Source of the DNA: Myxococcales bacterium
Lineage (GTDB): Bacteria; Myxococcota_A; UBA9160; UBA4427
DNA length: 59,719 nt
Assembly (NCBI GenBank): GCA_022563535.1
Contig: JADFNE010000024.1
Location: 1 to 59,719, forward strand
Reading direction: 5' to 3'
Under the pieces are notes generated by a model. That model was not told the origin of the DNA, ran no database searches, and saw nothing but the letters and a program-made list of their open reading frames with translations. A program made the position numbers and the translations under genes. Within the stretch, counting starts at the first letter, position 1; each line of letters starts with the position of its first letter. Of this stretch, positions 16,218 through 24,644 are shown in pieces.

Positions 16218-17735
16218 TCAAGAAATTGGTCGGTTCTGAGATTCGGTTCGAGTTGTGAGAGCCTCGGCGATGGCGCTGGCCTCTACGTGTGTTGTTTCCG
16301 CCAGGTCCGCAATGGTACGCGCCGTACGCAATACGCGTCTCGCCGCTCGGGCCGAGAGCCCAAACCCATCGACGGCGCGCCCGAGCAGGGTGTTGGCTTC
16401 GGGTGTTGGTTTTACGTATTGGTCGAGCTGGGCGTCCGGGATTTCGGCGTTCGAGCGCACGCCGCGTCGATGTTGAAGCTCGCGGGCGCGGACGACGCGC
16501 TCCCGCAAGGTTGCGCTCGTGGGTCCCGAGCTGGGTTGCTCGAGGTCTCGCCAGGCCTGCGCGGGCACGTTCACGTGAAGATCGATGCGATCGAGAAGCG
16601 GGCCCGACACCCGCTGCTGATAGCGTGCGATCGTCGCGTCGTCGCAGCGACAGTCCCGAACACCGCTCTGGTACCAGCCGCACGGACACGGGTTCGCTGC
16701 GGCGATCAGCTGGAAATGAGCCGGAAAGACACAAGAGAATCCCGCGCGTGCGAGACGAACCGAATGCCCTTCCAGCACCGCCCGCAGCGATTCGAGGGAA
16801 CGGCGATTGAACTCCGGAAGCTCGTCGAGAAACAGCACACCCCGGTGCGCGAGGGAGACTTCGCCGGGCATCGGGGGATTGCCACCCCCCATCAAGCCCG
16901 CCGAACTCGCGCTGTGGTGGGGAGCGCGAAACGGCCGCTGCCGAATCATTGGGTGCTCGGCACTCAGCTGTTGCGCCGCGCCGTGAATTCGCGTGGCATC
17001 GAGCGCTTCGTCGATCTGCATGGGTGGGAGAATTCCGGGGAGTCTACGCGCGAGCATCGTCTTGCCCGAACCCGGTGGTCCGCAGAGCAGCAGGGCGTGC
17101 CCGCCCGCAGCGGCGACTTCGAGGGCGCGCTTGGCGCCTTCCTGCCCCCTGACATCGCTGAGACAGTGAACTGACGTCGGCGGATCTTCGACGAATGGGG
17201 GTGGGGTGTGGACTTCGATCGCACTGGCACCTCGCAGGTGGGCGAGGATCAATTCCAGATGTTTGGCTCCATGGATTGCGATACCCGGGGCCACGCTTGC
17301 TTCGCGAGCGTTCTCCTCGGCCACGAATGCCGAAGTACAACCCTCATCCCGGGACGCCAGCGCCAGCGCCAGGGTTCCGCGCACCGGTCGCAGCCGTCCG
17401 TCGAGTGCGAGTTCCCCCATGAAGGCAGCGTGCTCCAGCGCTCCGTGTTCGATCGCTCCCGCGGCGGCGAGAATCCCGATTGCGATGGGCAGGTCGAGAC
17501 CCGCGCCGGATTTCTTCAGACCTGCCGGGGCGAGGTTTACGGTAATCCGCCGGTCTGGAAATTTTTCGCCAATGGCCGAGATGGCGGCCCGTACCCGGGC
17601 GGCGCTTTCTCGCACTGCGGTTTCGGGTAGACCCACGATGTCGATGCGAGGCAACTGGGAACTGATCCGGACCTCGACCTCGACGCAAACGCCGTCGACG
17701 CCCGAAAGCGTGGCACTGTGAACTCGAGACAACAA
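16218..17735 (-). CDS. comM: ComM/YifB-type Mg-chelatase-like AAA+ ATPase
   Basis: A 505-residue protein of the ComM family, a hexameric helicase that promotes branch migration when incoming DNA is integrated during natural transformation. An N-terminal Lon-like domain (SRVHSATLSGVDGVCVEVEV, GLPETAVRESAARVRAAI, NLAPAGLKKSGAGLDLPIAI) precedes the AAA+ part with Walker A GPPGSGKTMLARRLPGILPP, Walker B GVLFLDELPEF, AANPCPCG and a C-terminal Mg-chelatase domain. The start is probably TTG at 17735 behind AAGG. The open frame continues to 18077, but family length argues against the extension. A run of nine G lies just after the stop. Confidence 0.93.
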   Translation of the reverse strand: MLSRVHSATLSGVDGVCVEVEVRISSQLPRIDIVGLPETAVRESAARVRAAISAIGEKFPDRRITVNLAPAGLKKSGAGLDLPIAIGILAAAGAIEHGALEHAAFMGELALDGRLRPVRGTLALALASRDEGCTSAFVAEENAREASVAPGIAIHGAKHLELILAHLRGASAIEVHTPPPFVEDPPTSVHCLSDVRGQEGAKRALEVAAAGGHALLLCGPPGSGKTMLARRLPGILPPMQIDEALDATRIHGAAQQLSAEHPMIRQRPFRAPHHSASSAGLMGGGNPPMPGEVSLAHRGVLFLDELPEFNRRSLESLRAVLEGHSVRLARAGFSCVFPAHFQLIAAANPCPCGWYQSGVRDCRCDDATIARYQQRVSGPLLDRIDLHVNVPAQAWRDLEQPSSGPTSATLRERVVRARELQHRRGVRSNAEIPDAQLDQYVKPTPEANTLLGRAVDGFGLSARAARRVLRTARTIADLAETTHVEASAIAEALTTRTESQNRPIS

Positions 17736-18117
17736 TATGACCTTGAACCTTCCCGGGACCGGGAGGGGGCAGCACGCCAGTGGCGAGCGGAGCCAGAAGT
17801 CAAGAATGAAGGAGACAGGGCTCACAGGGGTGAATCCCTGCCTCCTACTTCTGAAGAGTCCCGTGAGGACGGGACACCTATTAATGAAGTGGTCGGCAAA
17901 AGCCGAATGTGTCAGATAAGAGCGGAACCCTGCAAAGAAAAAGTCGAAACTAGTCCCGAGCGCGACATCATTCTCGTGTTTTAAGGCTAGTTTGCATTCC
18001 GTGGCTCCGCTCCTCACTGGATCGTGTGATTTGCGTCCGTCGGGAACCCCAATCGGCAGAGAACGCGCAAGTTTCACCCCATAGTTTTCGCAAGCAGATT
18101 CTGGAATCGGGTCGCAG
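17736..18117. other. Gene-free spacer with REP-like hairpins
   Basis: A 380-bp divergent spacer between comM and the M28-like lipoprotein gene. Its composition is less GC-biased than the flanks. It holds two tight hairpins (listed separately) but no convincing ORF. Promoters for both flanking genes should lie here. Confidence 0.5.
17825..17875. repeat. Pair of REP-like hairpins
   Basis: Two perfect short palindromes occur in tandem: CAGGG GTGAAT CCCTG at 17825-17840, and GTCCCGT GAGG ACGGGAC at 17858-17875. They resemble repetitive extragenic palindromes mobilised by RAYT-type transposases, though no transposase is present here. Confidence 0.45.
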
Positions 18118-19185
18118 ATGGAACGAATGGTGAAAATTCACACGGTGAAATCGGGCGCAGGGCGGGTTTGCCTGGGATTTTCGCTGGCCGTCTGCCTGCT
18201 GCTCACGGGCTGTCAGTCAACTGGGTCCGGGAGTACGCGCGGTGACGTTCCGGGCTGGCAGGGATCCAATGCGAGCGGTGCACAGTTCTTCGCCCCGGCC
18301 GCGTGGAGACATATGCGCGCGCTCAACAAGATTGGCTCCCGGGTTTCGGGAAGCGAGGGCTCTGCCCAGTTCCGGAAGTACCTGCGAAGCAGTCTGAGCG
18401 AATTCGAGATCGAGTTGAAAGAGCGGGAGGTGTCGGTAGCCGACAACGCGGGCAAGTCCTTCAAACTCACTCATCTGACCGCGGTGATTCCGGGCCACTC
18501 TCGGGACGTGCTGCTGTTGGCGGCCCACTACGACACATCCCCCGAAGCGCTGTCTGCGCCGAGCCTCAATGACCAGCGGGCTTCGGGCGCAGCGCTGTTG
18601 TTGGAACTTGCTCGGGTGCTAGCTGCCGGGACGACGCCCTCGTATACAATCTGGCTCAGCTGGATTGACGGTGATGCATTGGAAGCGAGCCCGGGTACTC
18701 CCTCGCAGGCTCGCCTGGGGAGTCAGAGTCTGTTGGAGGAATGGATTGTCGAACAGGAGTTTTCGCGCATTCGCAGTGCGATCTTCTTCGGGAATGTCGG
18801 GGAGCGAGATCGACCCGTCGTACGCGATATCAACTCGCCGCGGATCTACCGCGAAATATTCTGGGAGTCCGCGCATGATCTTGGCTACGTCGAGACGTTC
18901 CCGGCAGATAGCCACTATGAGGAGTTGGAAACCGGCCGAAAGATTTTTGCAGAGGCCTCGCTGCGCGCGTCGATCGCCCTGGCGAACCAACAGTGTTCTC
19001 AAGCTGAAGCCCCGGTTGCCGCGAGCCGTTCCGAGATCGGTGGACAGCCTCGCCGATTATCCGCTGGTTTTGAGGCCGTGGGCAACGTGACCCTGGAAGC
19101 TCTGGCGAGAATTGCCGGCAGATTGCAGAAGATCGATCACTTCGCCCAGTCGCCACTCACCGCGGGACGCGAGATCTCCCCGTGA
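18118..19185 (+). CDS. M28-like peptidase/glutaminyl cyclase-fold lipoprotein
   Basis: A 355-residue predicted lipoprotein. The lipobox LLLTGC (Cys about residue 32) follows a hydrophobic signal. The mature part has the M28 fold layout: IGSRVSGSEGSAQFRKYL, VIPGHSRDVLLLAAHYDTSP (metal-binding His-x-Asp), LNDQRASGAALLLELARVL (bridging Asp), WIDGDALE in place of the usual EE pair, and SHYEELETG near the place of the last His. The changed EE pair makes classical aminopeptidase activity doubtful and fits the glutaminyl-peptide cyclotransferase side or a non-catalytic protein. The stop overlaps the next gene (GTGA), so it is co-expressed with the vWA protein. ATG at 18127 is an alternative start. 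Confidence 0.75.
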   Translation: MERMVKIHTVKSGAGRVCLGFSLAVCLLLTGCQSTGSGSTRGDVPGWQGSNASGAQFFAPAAWRHMRALNKIGSRVSGSEGSAQFRKYLRSSLSEFEIELKEREVSVADNAGKSFKLTHLTAVIPGHSRDVLLLAAHYDTSPEALSAPSLNDQRASGAALLLELARVLAAGTTPSYTIWLSWIDGDALEASPGTPSQARLGSQSLLEEWIVEQEFSRIRSAIFFGNVGERDRPVVRDINSPRIYREIFWESAHDLGYVETFPADSHYEELETGRKIFAEASLRASIALANQQCSQAEAPVAASRSEIGGQPRRLSAGFEAVGNVTLEALARIAGRLQKIDHFAQSPLTAGREISP

Positions 19186-20501
19186 CCCTCCCGACGGGAC
19201 TGGCAGCAATGCGGTCCCCGATTCCCGTCCTCGTTTTGTGGTTTTGCTTCGCCGCGCTCTCGCCCCTCGCAGGCGGCGCTCTCGCCTTTGCGGCCACAGT
19301 CGAATCCGGCAGCGACGCCGCGACGGTCGTGATCGACATCGTGTCCCCAGCTCCGGGTGAGACCGTTCGAAACCGTGTTCACCTCGCTGCAATTCGCGGC
19401 TCTGCACGTTCGGGCGCGGAAGACCCGCTCGATTTCGATGTCATGATCGCGATCGACGTCTCCAAGTCGACGAGGTTCCCGAGTGGCATCGATGTCGATC
19501 AAAATGGCGAGATCGGCTTCAACCCCCACGAAGAGCTGATCGCTCCCGGCAGCTATCCGGACGAGGTCGTCTGCAGCGATCCAGCAGACAGCATCCTTAG
19601 CGCCGAGATTCAGGCGGCGCGCATGCTGGTTGATTCGCTCTCCCCGGGGCGCAGCCGGGTCGGAGTCCTGACCTTTTCGGGAGATGTGGATCTCGAAACC
19701 GGCGAGCGAAACGCGCCGGATCAAAAAGACGCCACACTGCGAATTCTACTGACCGACGATTTTGCGTCCGTGATCCGTGTGCTCGGCGAAATCCACGCAG
19801 AAGGCCCGCACGGCGCCACCAACTTTGCTGCTGCCATCCATCTCGCTGTAGTCGAATTGGTGGGGTTGTCGGGCTCTCGCAGTGTTGCGCGGCCCGGGGC
19901 CAGGCATCTGCTGCAGTTCCTCACCGACGGCGTTCCAACTTTTCCTTTTGGGCGCGGCGACGTGGCGGACCCCGAAGACACCGAGGTGGCGATCAGCGCC
20001 GCGCGCCTCGCCCGCAAGGCGGGACTCACGATCAACAGCTTTGCATTGGGGCGCCATGCCCTCGCGTCTCCGGTCGCCACCACCGAGATGGCGAGACTGA
20101 CGGGTGGCGCCTACACACCGGTGAGGAACCCCGGTGAGATTCTGGCGTTTCTGCGCGGCGTGTCGTTTGCGAACATCGATGACGTCGTGATCACGAACCT
20201 GACCACCCACGACATTTCCTACGACGTCCACTTGTCTCCCGACGGTTCGTTTTCGGGCTTCGTGCCCGTCGATCCAGGGTCCAACAAGGTCCAGGTGACC
20301 GTGCTTGCTTCTGACGGTGGCGAGAGCACGATCGCGTTTGACGTCAATTTCGAAAAGAGTGGGCTCACGGAAAATGAGTTGATGGTCGAGCTCCGCCGGG
20401 TGCGAAAGCGCAACAAAGAAATGATGTTGTTGCTCGAACGAAAACGCATCCGGGCGTTTCGCGAGCGTCAGAAGGGTGTGATTACGATCGAAGGCGAGTA
20501 G
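19182..20501 (+). CDS. Exported von Willebrand factor A domain protein
   Basis: Up to 439 residues. A signal peptide (MRSPIPVLVLWFCFAALSPLAGG, ending near ALAFA) precedes a vWA domain. The MIDAS metal site is complete: DVSKS (DxSxS), GATNF (Thr) and TDGVPTF (Asp). After the vWA domain come a beta-rich region and a basic coiled tail (LRRVRKRNKEMMLLLERKRIRAFRERQ). It probably binds a partner or matrix component outside the cytoplasm. The GTG start overlaps the upstream stop; an ATG at 19209 directly before the signal peptide is an alternative. Confidence 0.82.
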   Translation: MTLPTGLAAMRSPIPVLVLWFCFAALSPLAGGALAFAATVESGSDAATVVIDIVSPAPGETVRNRVHLAAIRGSARSGAEDPLDFDVMIAIDVSKSTRFPSGIDVDQNGEIGFNPHEELIAPGSYPDEVVCSDPADSILSAEIQAARMLVDSLSPGRSRVGVLTFSGDVDLETGERNAPDQKDATLRILLTDDFASVIRVLGEIHAEGPHGATNFAAAIHLAVVELVGLSGSRSVARPGARHLLQFLTDGVPTFPFGRGDVADPEDTEVAISAARLARKAGLTINSFALGRHALASPVATTEMARLTGGAYTPVRNPGEILAFLRGVSFANIDDVVITNLTTHDISYDVHLSPDGSFSGFVPVDPGSNKVQVTVLASDGGESTIAFDVNFEKSGLTENELMVELRRVRKRNKEMMLLLERKRIRAFRERQKGVITIEGE

Positions 20502-20581
20502 TGGGCGTCGCTGCGAGACCGGTGCTCACTACGGTCGATTCCTCCCGGTCCCCCGTACCCCTCTCGGTACCCCTTGTATCC

Positions 20582-21613
20582 CTATAGCGGAACGACTTCT
20601 GGCTTGAGGATGTTTCGCTGCACGAGCTTTCCGTTGCGGTAGATCGAAATCACGTCGATTTTTCCATCTCCATCGAGGTCTTCTTCTCGTTGGGCGAGGA
20701 TGGCCTTGCCCTGCTCTGCGTCGAAGGTTTCGAACGTATCCGCAAAACCGCGGCCAGCGCGATCGGATTCGATCCGGCTGATGGTTTCATATCCGTTCCG
20801 GTACTCGTAGCGGATCCAGGTGTCGGTGCGGCCGTCCCGGTCCATGTCCTCTGCTGAGGAGACGCGCCTGCCCTCGTGGTACTGGATCACCAGGTCAATT
20901 TCGCCGTCGTTGTCGGCGTCGTGGCGCTCGCGGGCGAGATAGCGCCCTTCGTAGTCGTAGTAGGCATCCACGACGCCATCGTGGTCGCGATCGAGGGATC
21001 TCTTCAGCATGCGCCCACCTGCGTAGACCTCAAAGATGTCGAGCCGGCCGTCATCGTTGCTGTCGAGACTCCGCTCGATCAACTGAGATCCCTCGAAGCG
21101 GAGAAATGAATCCATCCTGCCGTCGTAGTTGCGGTCTTCCTCCTGCCGAATCCAGGCGCCGGTCTTGCGATCGACGTAGCGAACGATCTCGGGAGTTTCG
21201 TCGCTGTCCGCGTCCAACGACAGCCGGATGAGTTTGAGTTTCTGGTCGTTGTCGAAGCCAGCTGTGCCCGGGGCGATCGTGACTGCTTCTTCGCTGAAGA
21301 TCGCCCGGGGAAGATCTCGAATCTCTGGGGCCGACGGTGCCAGGCGCGCGCTTGAATTTGCCCCCAGCGACCCGACGTCTTGCTGAGCATGAGCACCTAG
21401 GGCGTCCCGTGAAGTCGCAGTCTCGTTGCGGTGCTGTCGCTTGATCATTTCGCCCTCGACCTGCATTTCAGCCTCGATCTGGCGGAGCAGACGCTGCTCT
21501 CGCGCGCGGTCCTCGTCCGCGATTGCCCGCGGCGCAACGCTCGCGACCAGAACGAACCCGCATAGCAGCAGCCCGATTGGAAGCTTTACGACCGTCTGAA
21601 AAGTCATCGACAT
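20582..21613 (-). CDS. Exported DxDxDG calcium-loop repeat protein
   Basis: A 343-residue exported protein. The signal peptide is MSMTFQTVVKLPIGLLLCGF and onward to AIADE. From about residue 115 it carries about eight repeats of 20-25 residues, each with an EF-hand-like or dockerin-like calcium loop (DADSDETPEI, DRNYDGRMDS, DSNDDGRLDI, DRDHDGVVDA, DADNDGEIDL, DMDRDGRTDT, DLDGDGKIDV) alternating with short beta strands. Such proteins are typically secreted and calcium-stabilised. It converges with the vWA gene. Start chosen at the ATG before the signal peptide; the frame is open to 21652. Confidence 0.8.
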   Translation of the reverse strand: MSMTFQTVVKLPIGLLLCGFVLVASVAPRAIADEDRAREQRLLRQIEAEMQVEGEMIKRQHRNETATSRDALGAHAQQDVGSLGANSSARLAPSAPEIRDLPRAIFSEEAVTIAPGTAGFDNDQKLKLIRLSLDADSDETPEIVRYVDRKTGAWIRQEEDRNYDGRMDSFLRFEGSQLIERSLDSNDDGRLDIFEVYAGGRMLKRSLDRDHDGVVDAYYDYEGRYLARERHDADNDGEIDLVIQYHEGRRVSSAEDMDRDGRTDTWIRYEYRNGYETISRIESDRAGRGFADTFETFDAEQGKAILAQREEDLDGDGKIDVISIYRNGKLVQRNILKPEVVPL

Positions 21614-21936
21614 GTGCCCGATCAACTTGCCATACAACGTTCGACCCGCCAAAGGACGGTCGCTTGCGCCCGCGGGGCAAGCCAGAATTGGGTTCTCATA
21701 TTCGATCCGTCCAGGGTGCCTCCTTTGTACTCAAGGGAACGGACGCAGCGTCGGCCACCTGTGGGGTGCTTGCACACCAATTAGCTTGGAAGTCACTGAA
21801 GTTGCACAGGAATTATCGAAACTCGCGCCGAGAGGACGGTTGCAATTGCGGGGAATTCCCGGTACACTGGTCGGCCTTGGATCCTTCCGGACTGCCCCGT
21901 ACCGGATGGACGACCCCACGCCCCGGACCTTGCCAG

Positions 21937-22791
21937 ATGTGTACCCTGATTGTCATTCACCGCCGAATTCACGGCGCGCCGCTGGTGGTAGCGGCGAACC
22001 GAGACGAGTTCTACGACCGCCCGGTGGAGGCCCCTGCGCTGATACAACTCTCCGATGGGAGCACGATTCTGGCTCCGCGAGACTTGCGGGCTGGCGGGAC
22101 ATGGTTGGGCCTGAATCAGGACGGCGTTTTCGCTGCGATTACAAACCGACCCAATCCGGAGCCGGATTCGAGTCGTCGCTCCAGAGGCCTGCTGGTGCTC
22201 GATGCCCTGGCCTTTGCTAGCGCTGAAAAAGCTGCAACAAACTTCGAATCCCTGGGGTCCGATCTGTACAACCCATTCAATTTGTTCGTGGCCGATCGGA
22301 ACGACGCCTTCGCCGTGGTCCATGACGATTCAAAGGACGCAAAGAACACCAAGCTAACGGTGAACCGCCTCGAGCCCGGCGTCCACGTAATCGGCAATGC
22401 AGACCCCAACGATCTTTCGCATCCAAAGACGTGTCGTACGCTGGAGGCGGTGGAGTCTCTGACGGCCTCCTTGGCTGGCAACGCAGCTGGCGCGGCCGAT
22501 CTGCCTTCGAGCGATCGGGTGCTCGCGGGCCTGGGCGAGATCTGCCGAAGCCACGACGGAACCGAGGGTGTGGCGGGACCCTTGGGTGCAACCTGCGTAC
22601 ATCACGAAGGCTATGGAACTCGAAGCTCGATCCTGCTGCAACTGAGCGAAGACCCGCAACAAGACATTTTCCAATACGCGGATGGTGCACCGTGCACCAA
22701 TCCGTACGAGAACTTAACACCCCTTCTCCACGAGCTGAGCCGAGTGGCAAGCTACGAAGGATTTGGGTCACTGGCGAGGAAAGCGAGTTGA
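21937..22791 (+). CDS. NRDE/TANGO2 family protein
   Basis: A 284-residue member of the NRDE (TANGO2) family. The protein begins MCTLIV, so Cys2 can become the N-terminal nucleophile as in Ntn-type hydrolases. The family signature AANRDEFYDRP, then APRDLRAGGTWLGLNQDGVFAAITNRPNP, NPFNLFVADR and VIGNADPN follow. The biochemical role of the family is not settled; membrane-lipid, heme or acyl-CoA handling has been suggested. The frame is open upstream to 21523, but family length and the Met-Cys start fix 21937. Its stop overlaps the TTG start of the next gene. Confidence 0.9.
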   Translation: MCTLIVIHRRIHGAPLVVAANRDEFYDRPVEAPALIQLSDGSTILAPRDLRAGGTWLGLNQDGVFAAITNRPNPEPDSSRRSRGLLVLDALAFASAEKAATNFESLGSDLYNPFNLFVADRNDAFAVVHDDSKDAKNTKLTVNRLEPGVHVIGNADPNDLSHPKTCRTLEAVESLTASLAGNAAGAADLPSSDRVLAGLGEICRSHDGTEGVAGPLGATCVHHEGYGTRSSILLQLSEDPQQDIFQYADGAPCTNPYENLTPLLHELSRVASYEGFGSLARKAS

Positions 22792-23114
22792 GGCGAATAG
22801 GCAGTAACATCCGCAAGAAGAACTCTGAAGAACGCTCCCATCGTTTGACCAAGAACATCATTACGTACACAAACGACGAAGAGCCCGTAAACGACTATCC
22901 GCGGAGGATCGTGTCCCCTCCAACACCCTCCGAATGCTGCACGGACGCGAACCGGCTCACGGTCGGGAGCATGCGCGAAATAGACGGGTTCAAGTTCTGT
23001 TACAAGATCTGCCAGGAATGTGGCCATGCGGTGAAGTACTTTTTCCCCGCCATCGAGACCACCAGCGCAGCCGTCAAGGAGTATCGCTCCTGGAAGAAGT
23101 ACATGGTCCAGTAG
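22788..23114 (+). CDS. Small Cys-rich, probable zinc-binding protein
   Basis: About 108 residues if it starts at the TTG that overlaps the NRDE stop (TTGA). The C-terminal half has a likely zinc knuckle, with ECC followed by CYKICQECGHAVKYFFP, that is a CC pair and a C-x3-C-x2-C-GH set. The N-terminal half is basic and polar. The cysteine pattern and conserved-looking aromatic tail suggest a real gene. I do not know the family. An internal GTG at 22911 is an alternative start. It ends just before a strong terminator. Confidence 0.6.
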   Translation: MRRIGSNIRKKNSEERSHRLTKNIITYTNDEEPVNDYPRRIVSPPTPSECCTDANRLTVGSMREIDGFKFCYKICQECGHAVKYFFPAIETTSAAVKEYRSWKKYMVQ

Positions 23115-23172
23115 AGCGTCTGTTCGGCTCTTCGAGTCGAGTGGATCTCGTCGATCGTTAAACGGTTGGACG

Positions 23173-23208
23173 CGGAGAGGCGGTCGCTTGCGGCCGCCTC
23201 TTCCGTTT
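23173..23208 (+). terminator. Rho-independent terminator after the NRDE/small-protein pair
   Basis: CGGAGAGGCGG pairs with CCGCCTCTTCCG across a short loop (stem of about 11 bp with one bulge), followed by TTTT. It closes the plus-strand transcript that contains the NRDE and Cys-rich protein genes, and lies just before folC. Confidence 0.75.
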
Positions 23209-23260
23209 TCGATGATCGCCAGTGAATATCCAAAGATTACCCAGAGAAGACCGAGCAACG

Positions 23261-24562
23261 ATGACTTTCCCAATCGAGACCAGTGAGGCCGCGGGCCGGT
23301 ATCTCGAGACCTTGATCAATTTCGAGCGTCGCCCCGAACTGATGAACGAGCGATTGAGCACGAGCCCCATTCGCGCCCTGCTCGACCGGCTCGGCAAGCC
23401 CGAGCAGGGACTGGCGGTGATTCACGTCGCGGGGTCCAAGGGCAAGGGCTCGACCTGCCTGTTTGCAGAGGGCGCGCTGACCGCTGCCGGGAAGCGGACG
23501 GGGGTCTTTACTTCGCCTCATCTCCACAGCTGGACTGAGCGATTCCGGATCGCGGGCCGTGAAGTTGACGGAGCGGTGCTGGCAGATGCGGTGACACGCC
23601 TGCGCCCCGAAGTCGAATGGTTGCGCGAGCACGAGCCGCTCAACTCCCCAACTTTTTTTGATGCGACGACGGCCGCTGCCCTGCTGATCTTTGCCGAGGC
23701 TGCGCTCGACTACGTCATCCTCGAGGTAGGGCTCGGCGGTCGTCTCGATTCGACCAACGTGGTGATGCCCCAGGTCACCTGCATTACCAGCATTGAACTC
23801 GAACACACGGACAAGCTCGGCAACAGCATCGCTGAAATTGCGGCCGAAAAAGCCGGCATCCTGAAACCTGGAATCCCTTGTTTGATGGGGCGGCTATCGC
23901 CCGAGGCCGAACGCGTGGTGCGAGCGCGCGCGCTGAAAATCGGCGCACCGTTGTTGAAAATTGGCGATGACTTTCCAGCGGCGGACCCACACGATCTGAC
24001 AGTCCTGGGCAATCATCAGCTCGACAACGCCGGGATCGCCCTGGCGGCGCTCGACCTGCTCGGAGAGCCTGATCGCGAGCAGTTCCTCGCGGCGGGACGT
24101 CTGGGGCTCGCGCAAACTCGCCTGCCCGGCCGCCTGGAAGTCCTGTGCGAGGATCCCTGGATCATCGTCGACGGCGCCCATACCCGAGCGTCCGCTCGCG
24201 CCCTGGCTCGAGTTCTGGCAGGGCGCCCGTTGAACCGTGGCACGCTCTTGCTCTCGGTTTCTCAGGGCAAAGACCTCGACGCGATTCTGCAGGCCCTGTT
24301 GCCCTTCGCGGACGAAGTCGTGGTGACCTGTGCAGAGCCGATCCGCTCGTTCCCGGCAGCAGATCTCGCCGCGACGATCCGCGCGCGCAACCCCGAGCTG
24401 CCCCTGCAGGTCGTTCCCGATCCAGGCGAGGCTGCGCGCGCTGCACGCGAGAGCACCGGCCCGGGAGAGCTGCTTTTCGCCGCGGGAAGCATCTATCTTG
24501 CGGCGGCCGCACGCGAAGTATGGAGTGCAGATCCCGTGGGTCTGAATTCGAATTCGCGTTGA
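23261..24562 (+). CDS. folC: Folylpolyglutamate synthase/dihydrofolate synthase
   Basis: A 433-residue Mur-ligase-family enzyme that adds glutamate to dihydropteroate and to reduced folates. Seen are INFERRPELMNERLS, the P-loop HVAGSKGKGSTCLFAEGAL, GVFTSPHLHSWTERFRI, EVGLGGRLDSTNVV, ITSIELEHTDKLGNSI, GILKPGIPCLMG, QTRLPGRLEV and VDGAHT. A GTG at 23222 would extend it by 13 residues but falls too close to the terminator at 23208 to leave room for a promoter, so I prefer the ATG at 23261. It is followed by another one-carbon enzyme (AICAR formyltransferase), which fits folate use. Confidence 0.93.
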   Translation: MTFPIETSEAAGRYLETLINFERRPELMNERLSTSPIRALLDRLGKPEQGLAVIHVAGSKGKGSTCLFAEGALTAAGKRTGVFTSPHLHSWTERFRIAGREVDGAVLADAVTRLRPEVEWLREHEPLNSPTFFDATTAAALLIFAEAALDYVILEVGLGGRLDSTNVVMPQVTCITSIELEHTDKLGNSIAEIAAEKAGILKPGIPCLMGRLSPEAERVVRARALKIGAPLLKIGDDFPAADPHDLTVLGNHQLDNAGIALAALDLLGEPDREQFLAAGRLGLAQTRLPGRLEVLCEDPWIIVDGAHTRASARALARVLAGRPLNRGTLLLSVSQGKDLDAILQALLPFADEVVVTCAEPIRSFPAADLAATIRARNPELPLQVVPDPGEAARAARESTGPGELLFAAGSIYLAAAAREVWSADPVGLNSNSR

Positions 24563-24644
24563 GGATTGAGGAATGCGGCCGATTGCTTCATCCTCATGTC
24601 GACGGCTCGACGGCTGGCAACTGCAACTCTTGGAGACCCCCTGG

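Noticed and set aside
16062-17174. A 370-codon plus-strand frame opposite comM
   Set aside because: ComM motifs are intact on the minus strand; this frame shows no domain.
17736-18077. N-terminal extension of ComM to 18077
   Set aside because: ComM homologues begin near LSRVHSATLSG. The extension crosses the REP-like hairpins and has no family similarity.
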